Origin: Acetobacteraceae bacterium
GTDB taxonomy: Bacteria > Pseudomonadota > Alphaproteobacteria > Acetobacterales > Acetobacteraceae
Direction: 5' to 3'
NCBI GenBank assembly: GCA_027311485.1
Contig: DAICYU010000001.1
Span: forward strand, 1-38,369
DNA length: 38,369 nucleotides
Shown in pieces: positions 1 through 8,378 of this stretch. Within the stretch, counting starts at the first letter, position 1; each line of letters starts with the position of its first letter. A program made the translations under genes and the position numbers. The notes below the pieces were generated by a model. That model did not search any database. It saw only the letters and a program-made list of their open reading frames with translations, and had not been told where the DNA came from.

Positions 1-1101
1 GCCGCCGGTGCCCCAGCCGCAATTGACGAAAAGGTTCGCCACCGGCGTCAGACCAATGATGGGAGATCGGTCCGGTGTTGTATCGACAACGCCGCCCCAG
101 TTGCGCAGCATGCGCAGCCGGCGGAAGGACGGAAACAGCTCACAGAGCGCCTGCAACGTTTCCGCAGCGATATGCAGGCCGCCGGTCTGGCTGTAGGACG
201 TATAAGCGTCGGTGCCGCCGCCGATCACCAATTCCCCCTTGTCGGACTGTGAAACGTAGGCGTGGATCGTATTCGACATCACCACGCATGGCATCACCGG
301 CTTCACCGGCTCACTCACCAATGCCTGCAACGGAAACGATTCCAGCGGCATGCGCACCCCGGCCATCGCCATCAGCACGCTGGTATGGCCCGCGGCGACG
401 ATGCCGACCCGCCGGGCGGCAATCGGCCCCAATGTCGTTTCAACGCCGCTGACCGCGCCGCCGGCATCGCGCCGGATCGCCGTCACCTCACAGTTCTGGA
501 TGATATCGACGCCCATGGCGCTGGCCGCGCGCGCATAGCCCCAGGCAACGGCATCATGCCGGGCGATACCGCCGCGGCGTTGCAGGGCGGCGCCGAGGAC
601 GGGAAAACGCAGATCCGCGCTGATATCGAGTGGTGGACAGAACGCCTTGGCCTGTGCGGGGGTCAGCCACTCATTATCGATCCCCATCAACCGGTTGGCG
701 TGGACATGCCGCCGGAAAACCTGCACGTCATGGTGCGTGTGGGCCAGCATCAGCACGCCGCGGGGCGAGTACATCACATTGTAGTTCAGCGTCTGCGCCA
801 GGTTTTCCCACAGCTTCAGCGCATGCTCATACAGCGCGGCGCTTTCGGGGCGCAGATAGTTGGATCGGATGATGGTTGTATTCCGGCCGGTGTTGCCGCC
901 GCCCAACCAGCCTTTGTCGAGCACGGCGATGTCGCGGATGCCATGTTCGCGGGCCAGGTAGTAGGCCGTGGCCAGCCCATGCCCGCCGGCGCCGACGATG
1001 ACGACGTCGTACGCCGCCTTCGGCTGGGCGTCGCGCCACTGCCTTTCCCATACGCGTCCGGTGCCATGCCGAACCAACGCCCAACCCGAAAATCGCGCCA
1101 T
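1..1101 (-). CDS. soxB: Sarcosine oxidase subunit beta (SoxB-like), C-terminus cut off by window edge
   Basis: FAD-dependent oxidoreductase of the DAO fold, the catalytic subunit of heterotetrameric sarcosine oxidase, which oxidatively demethylates sarcosine to glycine in the cytoplasm. The 367 visible residues start with the SoxB-type N-terminal extension (MARFSGWALV, then WERQWRD). A dinucleotide-binding GAGGHG follows at residues 37-42, then the SoxB-typical LGGGNTGRNT and IIRSNY segments. An RHDAVAWG stretch near residue 175 lies where characterised SoxB proteins carry the His that binds FMN covalently (family knowledge). The reading frame is open to base 1. Family members are about 405-415 aa, so roughly 40-50 residues are missing. 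The partner genes soxD, soxA and soxG usually follow soxB and would lie beyond the left edge. No strong ribosome binding site is visible; the start was chosen by family N-terminus. It is divergent from the GMC gene, 136 bp away. Confidence 0.88.
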   Translation of the reverse strand, partial: MARFSGWALVRHGTGRVWERQWRDAQPKAAYDVVIVGAGGHGLATAYYLAREHGIRDIAVLDKGWLGGGNTGRNTTIIRSNYLRPESAALYEHALKLWENLAQTLNYNVMYSPRGVLMLAHTHHDVQVFRRHVHANRLMGIDNEWLTPAQAKAFCPPLDISADLRFPVLGAALQRRGGIARHDAVAWGYARAASAMGVDIIQNCEVTAIRRDAGGAVSGVETTLGPIAARRVGIVAAGHTSVLMAMAGVRMPLESFPLQALVSEPVKPVMPCVVMSNTIHAYVSQSDKGELVIGGGTDAYTSYSQTGGLHIAAETLQALCELFPSFRRLRMLRNWGGVVDTTPDRSPIIGLTPVANLFVNCGWGTGG

Positions 1102-1237
1102 GTATGCACCTGTGCCACAGCGCGGGCCGGCGGGCAAAGCGATGCGATGGGGCGTTGCAACAACGATCGCGTTAGTGTCGCGGGTTTTGCCGCTGCCGTG
1201 GTGTGGGTATAGGATCGTCACAAACGGGGGAGAGACG

Positions 1238-2854
1238 ATGCAGGAGTTCGATTACATCGTTGTGGGCGCCGGTTCAGCCGGGTGCGTGCTGGCAAACCGG
1301 CTGACCGAGGATCAGCGGACGACGGTGCTGTTGCTGGAGGCTGGTCCGAAAGACGCCTCCATGTGGATCAACATCCCGGCCGGGTTCACCAAGCTGCTGA
1401 ACAACCCGAAGCTCAACTGGAACTTCGAAACCGAGCCGGAGCCGAACGCGGCCAACCGCCGGGTGCCGATCCCGCGTGGCAAGACGCTGGGCGGTTCCAG
1501 CTCGATCAATGGCATGCTGTACGTGCGTGGCAATCCGCTCGACTACAATACCTGGGCGCAGTACGGGAACCGTGGCTGGTCCTATGATGCGGTGCTGCCG
1601 TATTTCCGCAAGGCGGAGCATTTTGCCCCGGGCGGCGACGAATCACGCGGGCGCGGCGGGCCGTTGCACGTCGATCATATGCGGGAACGGGCCGAACTGC
1701 TGGATGCGTTCATCGATGCGGCGGTGGATGAAGGTTTCCCGCGCAACAAGGACTACAACAACGGTCGCCAGGAGGGGTTCGGCTATTTCCAGGTGACGCA
1801 GAAGAACGGTGAGCGCTGGTCCACCGCGCGCGGCTTCCTGGAGCCGGTGCGCAGCCGATCCAACCTGAAGATCGAGACCGAGGCGTACACAACGAAGCTG
1901 CTGCTGGAGGACAAGCGCGCGGTTGGCGTTGCCTATACCCAGGGTGGGGTGGCCAAGGAGGCGCGGGCGAAACGAGAGGTCATTGTCTCGGCCGGCGCAG
2001 TCAAATCGCCGCATATATTGGAGCTGTCCGGCATCGGCAATCCAGAGATATTGGCCACGGCCGGGATTCCGGTGCTGCATGCGCTGCCGGGTGTCGGTGA
2101 GAATTACCGCGACCATTATGCGCCGCGCATGAACTGGCGGGTGAAGCTGCCGGTGACGCTGAATGAGCGGAGCCGTGGTTTGGCCTTGGCCAAGGAGGTT
2201 GTGAAATACTACACGCAGCGCCGCGGCATCCTGACCTTCACCGCGGGTATCGCCTATGGCTTCGTCAGGACGCGGCCGGAGCTGGAAGAGCCGGATGTGC
2301 AGTTCCATTTCGCCCACGCCAGCTATGGCAACGCGCAGACCCGGGTGCTGGACACCGAGCCCGGCATGACGCTGACGGTGTATCAGTGCCGGCCCGAGTC
2401 AAAGGGGTCGATCCATACCCGTTCGGCCGATCCGCACGCTTCCCCGGCCATCCGGGCCAACTATCTGGCCGACCCGTATGACCAGCGGGTGCTGGTTGAC
2501 GGCATGAAGATCGGCCGGCGGATTATCAACAACCGGGTGCTGGACCGCTATCGCGCCTATGAAATGAATCCCGGTGACCGCGTGCAAAGCGATGACGAGT
2601 GGCTGCAATTCGCCCGTGAGAACGGGCAGACTACCTATCACGTGATCGGCACGTGCAAGATGGGGCCGGACCCGATGGCGGTGGTGGATGATCGCCTCCG
2701 GGTGCATGGGATCGAAGGGCTGCGCGTGGTCGACGCGTCGATCATGCCGACGGTGCCGTCGGGCAACACCAATGCGGCCGTGATCATGATTGCGGAGAAG
2801 GGGGCCGACATGATCAAGGCTGCGGCGAAGGAGGAGTTGCGCGCCGCCGCCTGA
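1238..2854 (+). CDS. GMC-family FAD-dependent oxidoreductase (choline/alcohol dehydrogenase-like)
   Basis: A 538-aa flavoprotein dehydrogenase/oxidase of the glucose-methanol-choline family, acting on a primary alcohol substrate that cannot be named from sequence. The FAD-binding GAGSAG lies at residues 10-15. GMC signature 1 follows (LGGSSSINGMLYVRGN, near residue 90), and the C-terminal substrate/FAD domain carries the catalytic pair H468 (TYHVIGTCKMG) and N512 (SGNTNAA). The His/Asn pairing is that of choline oxidase-type enzymes. The start at ATG 1238 is supported by a GGGGGAGAG ribosome binding site just upstream; the same frame is open further upstream, but that extension has no family similarity. 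It could be a BetA-like choline dehydrogenase or an AlkJ-like alcohol dehydrogenase. Divergence from soxB may hint at one-carbon or choline-glycine betaine-sarcosine catabolism, but that is inference. Confidence 0.9.
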   Translation: MQEFDYIVVGAGSAGCVLANRLTEDQRTTVLLLEAGPKDASMWINIPAGFTKLLNNPKLNWNFETEPEPNAANRRVPIPRGKTLGGSSSINGMLYVRGNPLDYNTWAQYGNRGWSYDAVLPYFRKAEHFAPGGDESRGRGGPLHVDHMRERAELLDAFIDAAVDEGFPRNKDYNNGRQEGFGYFQVTQKNGERWSTARGFLEPVRSRSNLKIETEAYTTKLLLEDKRAVGVAYTQGGVAKEARAKREVIVSAGAVKSPHILELSGIGNPEILATAGIPVLHALPGVGENYRDHYAPRMNWRVKLPVTLNERSRGLALAKEVVKYYTQRRGILTFTAGIAYGFVRTRPELEEPDVQFHFAHASYGNAQTRVLDTEPGMTLTVYQCRPESKGSIHTRSADPHASPAIRANYLADPYDQRVLVDGMKIGRRIINNRVLDRYRAYEMNPGDRVQSDDEWLQFARENGQTTYHVIGTCKMGPDPMAVVDDRLRVHGIEGLRVVDASIMPTVPSGNTNAAVIMIAEKGADMIKAAAKEELRAAA

Positions 2855-2889
2855 TCGCGGCGCCGACTGGCGCTTTATTGGACGTGAAA

Positions 2890-2915
2890 CCTTCGGCGTG
2901 CGGGAACGCCGAAGG
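2890..2915 (-). terminator. Intrinsic terminator of dnaA (convergent GMC/dnaA gap)
   Basis: A perfect 10-bp inverted repeat, CCTTCGGCGT / ACGCCGAAGG, with a 6-base loop, lies 11 bases after the dnaA stop. Reading the minus strand, the stem is followed by TTTCACG, a short T-run, so it looks like a dnaA terminator. On the plus strand it is followed by GGTGG, so it is less convincing for the GMC gene. Confidence 0.6.
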
Positions 2916-2926
2916 GGTGGCTGCCG

Positions 2927-4417
2927 TCAGGATTCAAGCAGCCGGCGCAGCAGTTCCACATCCTCGGCGAACGCGCCGTCGCGTTCCATCAGTTCGGACA
3001 CGCGTGAGACGGCGTGCATGACCGTCGTATGGTCCCGGTTGCCGAATTTTCGTCCGATCTCCGGCAGGCTGCGGCTGGTGAGTTGCTTTGCCAGATACAT
3101 CGCCACCTGCCGTGGACGCGCGACCGCGCGCGCCCGCCGAGCCGATGACATGTCGGTCAGGCGGATACTGTAATGTTCTGCGACTTTCTTCTGAATTTCT
3201 TCAATCGTCACGCGCCGGTCGTGCGCTTTCAGAATATCGTGCAGCACTTCATGCGTGGTTTCCAGCGTGACCGGCCGGCCGAACAGGTTGGCATGGGCGA
3301 CCAGGCGGTTCAGTGCACCTTCCAGCTCCCGCACGTTGGAGGTGATCCGGTGCGCCAGGAATTCCATGACCTTGACCGGAACCTCGACTCCGGCGCGGGC
3401 TGCCTTGGCCTCCAGGATCGAAAAGCGCAGCTCATAGGTGGTCGCGTGCAGGTCGGCGACCATGCCGCATCCCAGGCGGGTGCGGAGCCGATGTTCCAGC
3501 CCGTTGAGGTCGGAGGGCGACTTGTCGGCCGAAACGACGATCTGCTTGCCGGCTTCAACCAGGTAATTGAAGGTATGGAAGAATTCTTCCTGTGTGTTGT
3601 CTTTGCCGATCAGGAATTGCAGATCGTCGATCATCAGAACATCGACGCTGCGCAGGCTTTCCTTGAATTCCATTGTCGATTGACTGCGAATCGCTGCAAT
3701 GAAGCGGTACATAAATTTTTCGGCCGACATATAGGCGACCGAGACCGGGCTCACGCTACGATCCGTCAGTTCCCACGCGATCGCATGCATGAGGTGGGTT
3801 TTGCCGAGTCCGACGCCGCCGTACAGGAACAGGGGATTAAAGCCCGGGCTGGAGGGCCGTTCGGCGACCCGTCGTGCGCAGGCGTAGGCAAATTCGTTTG
3901 GCTTGCCGACGACAAAACCGTCGAACGTGAAGCGCGGATCCAGCGGGGCGGCCAGATCCGATCGCGGTTCGACCTTTTCCTCCTGCCATGCCGGTGCAGC
4001 GGCTTGTGTGGGGGCTGGTGCGAATGCAACTGGTTCGACGCGCCGCGCCGCCGGGTGTGGTGCTTCGGCGATGGGTTCGCGAACGGGCGGAGCGGCAGGG
4101 GCCGTTACAGCCGGTTGGGGCGCGACCGCCTGCGGCGCGCCGTGGCCGACCCGGATATCCACCCGTCGTACGCCAGGATTTTCGGTCTGCCAAAGTGCCC
4201 GCAGCCGATCGCCATAGCGTGTGGAAACCCAGTCGCGCAGAAATCGTGTAGGCAGGGAAACCGTTACCTCATCGCCGTCCAATCCGACGAGGTCGATTTG
4301 CCGCAGCCAGGTTCGATACTCGACATCCCCGACTTCCATCTGCATTCGCGCCAGGATCCGCGTCCATTGAACAGCAATCTCTGCCAATTCCATGGTCACA
4401 GGTTCAGTCGTGGTCAT
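2927..4417 (-). CDS. dnaA: Chromosomal replication initiator protein DnaA
   Basis: AAA+ initiator that binds DnaA boxes at oriC and unwinds the origin. The 496-aa protein shows domain I (1-90), an Ala/Pro-rich linker (about 91-160), the AAA+ core with Walker A GGVGLGKT (200-207) and Walker B MIDD (D264-D265), a box VII-like HRLRTRLG segment, and the C-terminal helix-turn-helix with the DnaA signature ending in DHTTVMHA (about 462-469). The start was placed at ATG 4417 because AGGGGAG sits 6 bases upstream; an in-frame ATG 11 codons earlier has no such site. The neighbour upstream is rpsT on the same strand, as in many alphaproteobacteria. dnaN does not follow; the next gene is a convergent GMC oxidoreductase. 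No anomaly was seen in key residues. Confidence 0.98.
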   Translation of the reverse strand: MTTTEPVTMELAEIAVQWTRILARMQMEVGDVEYRTWLRQIDLVGLDGDEVTVSLPTRFLRDWVSTRYGDRLRALWQTENPGVRRVDIRVGHGAPQAVAPQPAVTAPAAPPVREPIAEAPHPAARRVEPVAFAPAPTQAAAPAWQEEKVEPRSDLAAPLDPRFTFDGFVVGKPNEFAYACARRVAERPSSPGFNPLFLYGGVGLGKTHLMHAIAWELTDRSVSPVSVAYMSAEKFMYRFIAAIRSQSTMEFKESLRSVDVLMIDDLQFLIGKDNTQEEFFHTFNYLVEAGKQIVVSADKSPSDLNGLEHRLRTRLGCGMVADLHATTYELRFSILEAKAARAGVEVPVKVMEFLAHRITSNVRELEGALNRLVAHANLFGRPVTLETTHEVLHDILKAHDRRVTIEEIQKKVAEHYSIRLTDMSSARRARAVARPRQVAMYLAKQLTSRSLPEIGRKFGNRDHTTVMHAVSRVSELMERDGAFAEDVELLRRLLES

Positions 4418-4811
4418 CAAAAACTCCCCTGCGATGTCCGCCCGTGACACCTTTTAAAGGCCCCGTTCGCCACGTTCGAACTCGCCCATCTTCCCCGCTT
4501 TGGTCGGCCTGGAACGCACTTTCCCTTTCCCTTAACTTGGGCTTTGAAAGCATCGTTTCCTAACTGACGGGTTAAACTATGTCACAACCTTGACAGTAGG
4601 CAATCAAAATAACAGCCTCCTTGGTCAAGCTAAATAACGGCAAATTCGTTACCTGAAAGTGGCGCTATTAAGACGCGCGCTAACTACCCGTACAAGCACA
4701 AGGGTACAAAAGGCCATCGTAATGGTGACGTAGACAGAAACGATTTGCCGTCAGCGAGTGATGATGCTCGCAGGGGCCGGTCCGGTCAATGTGCCGAACC
4801 GGCAATTCCGA
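4418..4811. other. Non-coding rpsT-dnaA gap holding the dnaA promoter region
   Basis: A 394-base stretch without a credible gene. Bases 4540-4740 are clearly more AT-rich than the rest of the window. The minus strand must carry the dnaA promoter here, but I could not pick one good -35/-10 pair. I looked for DnaA boxes (TTATNCACA) on both strands and found none within one mismatch, so I do not call an origin. A TTGACA hexamer at 4590-4595 (plus strand) has no matching -10. The rpsT hairpin lies at its right edge (4776-4803). Confidence 0.6.
4776..4803 (-). terminator. Hairpin after rpsT, probable terminator
   Basis: GCCGGTCCGG and CCGAACCGGC form a 10-bp stem (one G-U pair) with an 8-base loop, beginning 8 bases after the rpsT stop. 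No T-run follows on the minus strand, so it is either a weak or factor-assisted terminator or a 3'-end stabiliser. Confidence 0.45.
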
Positions 4812-5081
4812 TCACGCAATCGGGAGCGCCTTGATGCGTGCGGACAGGCGGGACAGCTTGCGTGCCACCGTGTTGGTATGGACAATACCCTTTCCGGAGG
4901 CGCGCTGCATTTCAGGCTGCGCCTCCTGCAGGGCGGTCGACGCAGCGGCCTTGTCGCCGCTGGCGATCGCCGCCTCCACCTTCTTGACGAAGGTGCGCAT
5001 GCGAGACTTACGCGCCTGGTTTCGCGCGGTGCGGGTAATGGTCTGTCGAATGCGCTTGCGCGCCGATGCGGTGTTGGCCAT
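4812..5081 (-). CDS. rpsT: 30S ribosomal protein S20
   Basis: Small basic ribosomal protein that binds 16S rRNA in the 30S subunit. The 89-aa product has the canonical start MANTASARKRIRQT, the Arg/Lys-rich first helix, KKVEAAI and the TVARKLSRL C-terminal helix. Its length matches the family (about 86-90). The ribosome binding site is weak (AAGAGA). It sits upstream of dnaA on the same strand with a hairpin between them, so it is probably its own transcription unit. No anomaly was seen. Confidence 0.97.
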   Translation of the reverse strand: MANTASARKRIRQTITRTARNQARKSRMRTFVKKVEAAIASGDKAAASTALQEAQPEMQRASGKGIVHTNTVARKLSRLSARIKALPIA

Positions 5082-5176
5082 GCGTCTCTTGTCTGCAACG
5101 TGTAATTGCCAAAAACCACCTTGGGTTGTATGCCCCGCGGTGGCTCAGCCGAAGTCCGGCGTTCTAAGCAGCGTCC

Positions 5177-5199
5177 GGGGCCGAGTCAAGGTCGGCCTC
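5177..5199 (-). terminator. Hairpin after the CDF exporter gene
   Basis: GGGGCCGA and TCGGCCTC can pair over 8 bp (one G-U) around a 7-base loop, starting 15 bases past the CDF stop on the minus strand. It separates that gene from the rpsT promoter region. There is no T-run, so the call is tentative. Confidence 0.35.
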
Positions 5200-5214
5200 A
5201 TCCCGCGTCGAACC

Positions 5215-6102
5215 TCAAATGACCAGTACGCCGTGCTGCTTCGCCTTTTCCTCCGGTTCCACATGGATCGTGATCATCAGGTGGCCCATTTCGGCCCGCA
5301 GCGTGTCCTCGATGCGATCGCAGATTTCGTGTGCGGCGGAGACGGTCATGCTGCCCGGCACGACAAGATGAAACTCCAGGAACGTCAGTCGCCCGGCATG
5401 ACGTGTGCGCAGGTCGTGCGCCTCGATGGCTCCGGAGGCACTGTTGGCCACCAGGTCCCGGATGCGCTGCACCACCGCGGGTTCCGGCGCCGTGTCCATC
5501 AGCCCACTGACCGAGGACGATATCATGCGCATCCCCGACCAGAGCACGTAAACGCCGGTCGCCGCCGCCAGCAACGGGTCCAGAACCGGCTGTCCGGTGA
5601 CCACGGCAAGGCTCACGCCCAGGGCGATGCCGACCGACGTCACCACGTCGGCCATCAGGTGGCGACCATCGGCGGCCAGGGCCGGCGAACGCAGCCGCTT
5701 GCCGGCACGCATCATCACGACGGACCAGGCGGCGTTGATCGCCGTGGCAATCCCGTTCAGGGCGATTCCCTGGAACGGCGTCGTGATCCGCGCCCGGTGC
5801 TGCCATGCATCCCATGCCTCGTTGAAGATCAGCAGGGCCGCGACGACGATCAGCACGCCTTCCAGAACGGCGGCAAAAAATTCGGCCTTGTCATGCCCAT
5901 AGGGATGGTTGGCATCGGCCGGGCGGGCAGCGAAGCGCAACGCGCCCAGCGCCAGAAAGCTCGCCACGATGTTGACGATGCTTTCCAGCGCGTCAGAATA
6001 AAGCGCGGCGCTGCCGGTCATCCACCAGGCAGCGCCCTTCAACCCGAAAACCAGGCAGCCGGCGACCATGCTGCCCAGTGCAAACCGCTCGCCCCGTGTC
6101 AT
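5215..6102 (-). CDS. Cation diffusion facilitator (CDF) divalent metal exporter
   Basis: Inner-membrane exporter of divalent metal ions (Zn, Fe, Mn or Co class) driven by proton exchange. The 295-aa protein has about six membrane helices in its first 200 residues and a cytoplasmic C-terminal domain with the FLEFHLVVPG and HEICDRIE segments usual in CDFs. HPYGHDKAE (66-74) is the conserved loop after helix 2. The helix 5 metal-site residues H148 and D152 are present. In helix 2 the two positions that are Asp/Asp in FieF (YiiP) are E40 and N44 here, with an extra D37 just before. Metal specificity may therefore differ from FieF. It follows the MFS gene by 53 bases on the same strand; the link is uncertain. 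Confidence 0.92.
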   Translation of the reverse strand: MTRGERFALGSMVAGCLVFGLKGAAWWMTGSAALYSDALESIVNIVASFLALGALRFAARPADANHPYGHDKAEFFAAVLEGVLIVVAALLIFNEAWDAWQHRARITTPFQGIALNGIATAINAAWSVVMMRAGKRLRSPALAADGRHLMADVVTSVGIALGVSLAVVTGQPVLDPLLAAATGVYVLWSGMRMISSSVSGLMDTAPEPAVVQRIRDLVANSASGAIEAHDLRTRHAGRLTFLEFHLVVPGSMTVSAAHEICDRIEDTLRAEMGHLMITIHVEPEEKAKQHGVLVI

Positions 6103-6155
6103 GCGCCGCGCCTAGCACATCAGTTTGGCCGCGTCAGCAGCGTGGATGGTAAGCT

Positions 6156-7442
6156 TCAGTGACTGGCGGTGGCAGCGGCAAGTTTCATGCGTCGAAGCTG
6201 ATTGGCGCGCAGCGGCCGCAGCACGAACAGGGCCAACAGAACCACGCAGGCATTGGTGACCGCCGCGACCAGGAACACGGCCTCCCATCCGCCCGTGGCG
6301 GTTTTCAGCACGTTGGCCAGCGGCACCAGAAAGGCCGAGGTGCCTTTTGCCGTGTAAAGCAGGCTGGCATTGGCGGTGGCGTATTTCGGCCCGAAGGTGT
6401 CGGTGCAGGTCGAGGGGAACAGCGAGAAGATCTCCCCCCACGTGAAGAAGATCAGCCCTGCGCAGATGACGAAGGCCCAGGGGCGTTGCCCGGCGACAGC
6501 CAGCAGCCAGTAGCTGAGTGCGCCCAGTGTGAACGCCAGCGCCATGGTCTTTTCCCGCCCGATCCGGTCGGATAGGGCACCGAAGAACGGGCGGGCGGCG
6601 CCGTTCAGCACATTATCCACCACCAGAGCGACGCTCAGGGTGCTCGCACCCAGGAAAATCGCGCTGTTGGCGATGCCATAGTCCTTGGCGATCGGGCCAA
6701 GCTGTGCGGTTGCCATCAGCCCGCTGGCCGACACGGCAACAAACATAAGGTACAGGATCCAGAAAATCGGCGATCGTACCATGACCCCGCTGGATACGCT
6801 GACTGTGGATTGCACCAGCTGCGCCGCCGCACCGGGCGGTGCCGCGACCGGCTGCGGCGGACCGCGCAGCAGCGATGCGATCGCCACGAGCACCACAGCC
6901 TGACCCACGCCGAACCACAGGAAGGCAGATTCATAGCCGAAACTGGTGATCGTCATGCGGATAGGAATCACGGTCAGGGCCGCACCTGCGCCGAACCCGG
7001 CAGCGGTCAGGCCGACCGCAAGTCCGCGCCGGTCCGGGAACCACTTCACCGCATTGCCGACACATGTGGCATAGATTGCCCCAGCCCCGGTACCGGATAC
7101 GGCGGCGCCGATATATAACAGTGTCAGGGAATCAGCGACCGCATTGATCAGCCAGCCGGCGCCCACAAGAACGGCACCGGTCGCGATCGCCAGAGGCGGA
7201 CCGCGCCGCGGCCCCAGCCGATCAACCAGCGTGCCGGCGACGGGCGTCAGCCAAGTTTCGGTGGCGATGAAAATACTGAACGCCCATTGGATATCACCCA
7301 GGCTCCAAGCGTGCGCCACATGCATCGGCTCAACGAACAGGGTCCAGGCGTATTGCAGATTGGCGATCAGGGCCATGCTCAGGACACCAAGCCATAGCTG
7401 GAGCCAGCGGCCGGTGGGGGGCGCCGATGCAGTACCAGACAT
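6156..7442 (-). CDS. MFS transporter, oxalate/formate antiporter (OxlT)-like
   Basis: Twelve-helix major facilitator protein of 428 aa, probably moving small carboxylates across the inner membrane. Similarity is to the OxlT/monocarboxylate branch: an NLQYAWTLFV first helix, the loop GTLVDRLGPRRGP between helices 2 and 3, WFPDRRGLAVGLTAAGFG around helix 5, and LSDRIGREKTMA in the central loop. The start was set at ATG 7442 because AGGGAG is 6 bases upstream; a longer frame begins 14 codons earlier without support. The substrate cannot be told from sequence. It diverges from the small secreted-protein gene across 196 bases in which I see no clear motif. Confidence 0.88.
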   Translation of the reverse strand: MSGTASAPPTGRWLQLWLGVLSMALIANLQYAWTLFVEPMHVAHAWSLGDIQWAFSIFIATETWLTPVAGTLVDRLGPRRGPPLAIATGAVLVGAGWLINAVADSLTLLYIGAAVSGTGAGAIYATCVGNAVKWFPDRRGLAVGLTAAGFGAGAALTVIPIRMTITSFGYESAFLWFGVGQAVVLVAIASLLRGPPQPVAAPPGAAAQLVQSTVSVSSGVMVRSPIFWILYLMFVAVSASGLMATAQLGPIAKDYGIANSAIFLGASTLSVALVVDNVLNGAARPFFGALSDRIGREKTMALAFTLGALSYWLLAVAGQRPWAFVICAGLIFFTWGEIFSLFPSTCTDTFGPKYATANASLLYTAKGTSAFLVPLANVLKTATGGWEAVFLVAAVTNACVVLLALFVLRPLRANQLRRMKLAAATASH

Positions 7443-7638
7443 ATCTATCTCCCTGGCATATCTCCCTGGCCGCCAGTTCGGCATTGGCTGCCGTTCGATG
7501 GCCAGCCGCGAGCATAGACAGGTTTAGCTGGTTGTAACAATCGCTCCATGCATGCCAAATCGCTCACACGCGAAAACGCGATAGCGAGGCGCGTCGGCAC
7601 AGGCTATCCAGCGTCTGCTTCGGGAAAAGGAGACCTGC

Positions 7639-8181
7639 ATGCGTCGATTCGTCAGCGCCGTGACCGCCATTACGTTGCTCTCTGCCCAGCCGGTTCTGGC
7701 GCAGCACCGGTGTGAATCAGCCACCGAACAGTCCGCCTTTGAGGTTCAGGCGCTGCGAAGCGAACTGATGGTCCTGGCGACGGGCTGCCACGATGACGCG
7801 CAGTACAACGCGTTCATCCGGCGCTATCAGCCTGACCTCCAGGCCAATGAGCGGGCGATCGACGCCTATTTCAAGCATCGGTATGGCCGCAGCGGCCAAA
7901 CCGAGCACGATCGATTTGTGACCGATCTGGCAAACGCCCTGTCGCATGAGGGGTCCAATCTGGGCGGCGACTTCTGTCCCCGTAACGGACAGATCTTCCA
8001 TGAGGTTCTGGCCCTGCAAACGCCGGCGCAGCTGGCCGACTTCGCCGCCGGCAAGAACCTGGTGCCGGCCTCGATCGAGGTTTGCACGCCGATGCCGACG
8101 AAAGCCGCGGTGACCCGGAAGGCCGAGGCATCCAAGGGCAGGAAGATGGCCGCGGTGACCGAGAAAAGGAAGAAGCACTGA
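7639..8181 (+). CDS. Secreted/periplasmic protein of unknown function with four cysteines
   Basis: I do not recognise the family. The 180-aa product begins with a Sec signal peptide (MRR, a hydrophobic run, then AQPVLAQH; cleavage likely after residue 21-22). The mature part is mostly helical by composition. It has four cysteines (near 25, 49, 113 and 149), enough for two disulfides in the periplasm, and ends in a Lys/Arg-rich tail (KRKKH). The gene has a strong ribosome binding site (AAAAGGAG). It stands alone between divergent MFS and convergent enoyl-CoA hydratase genes. The signal peptide, even cysteine spacing and strong ribosome site support a real gene. Confidence 0.75.
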   Translation: MRRFVSAVTAITLLSAQPVLAQHRCESATEQSAFEVQALRSELMVLATGCHDDAQYNAFIRRYQPDLQANERAIDAYFKHRYGRSGQTEHDRFVTDLANALSHEGSNLGGDFCPRNGQIFHEVLALQTPAQLADFAAGKNLVPASIEVCTPMPTKAAVTRKAEASKGRKMAAVTEKRKKH

Positions 8182-8309
8182 CACCGGCGGCCCGCACCGT
8201 TTCGAGTGATCGGGCCTTCGGTATCCTGCTGCTTCAGTCGCTTCGATTCACGCGCTGCGTTGATGTCGGCCGCGGCCATAAGCCGGTTCGGCCGCCCGCA
8301 TAAGGTCAA

Positions 8310-8340
8310 CAGGCGTCGCGGATCACGCCCGCGGCGCCTG
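8310..8340 (-). terminator. Strong hairpin in the convergent gap after enoyl-CoA hydratase
   Basis: CAGGCGTCGCGG and CCGCGGCGCCTG form a 12-bp stem (one G-U pair) with a 7-base loop. It lies 38 bases beyond the enoyl-CoA hydratase stop and could also end the opposing secreted-protein transcript. No T-run on either side. The rest of 8182-8378 shows nothing else. Confidence 0.45.
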
Positions 8341-8378
8341 CCCTCTTGCCAAAACCCGGCATGGGCCGTGCGGTCGGG

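Noticed and set aside
3173..4447. 424-codon open frame opposite dnaA
   Set aside because: dnaA is certain on the other strand; the product has no family pattern.
4561..4580. Possible CtrA box upstream of dnaA (TTAA near 4572)
   Set aside because: The second half-site fails at two of four bases on either strand.
4590..4625. TTGACA on the plus strand in the rpsT-dnaA gap as a promoter
   Set aside because: No -10 hexamer at 16-18 bases, and no plus-strand gene downstream.
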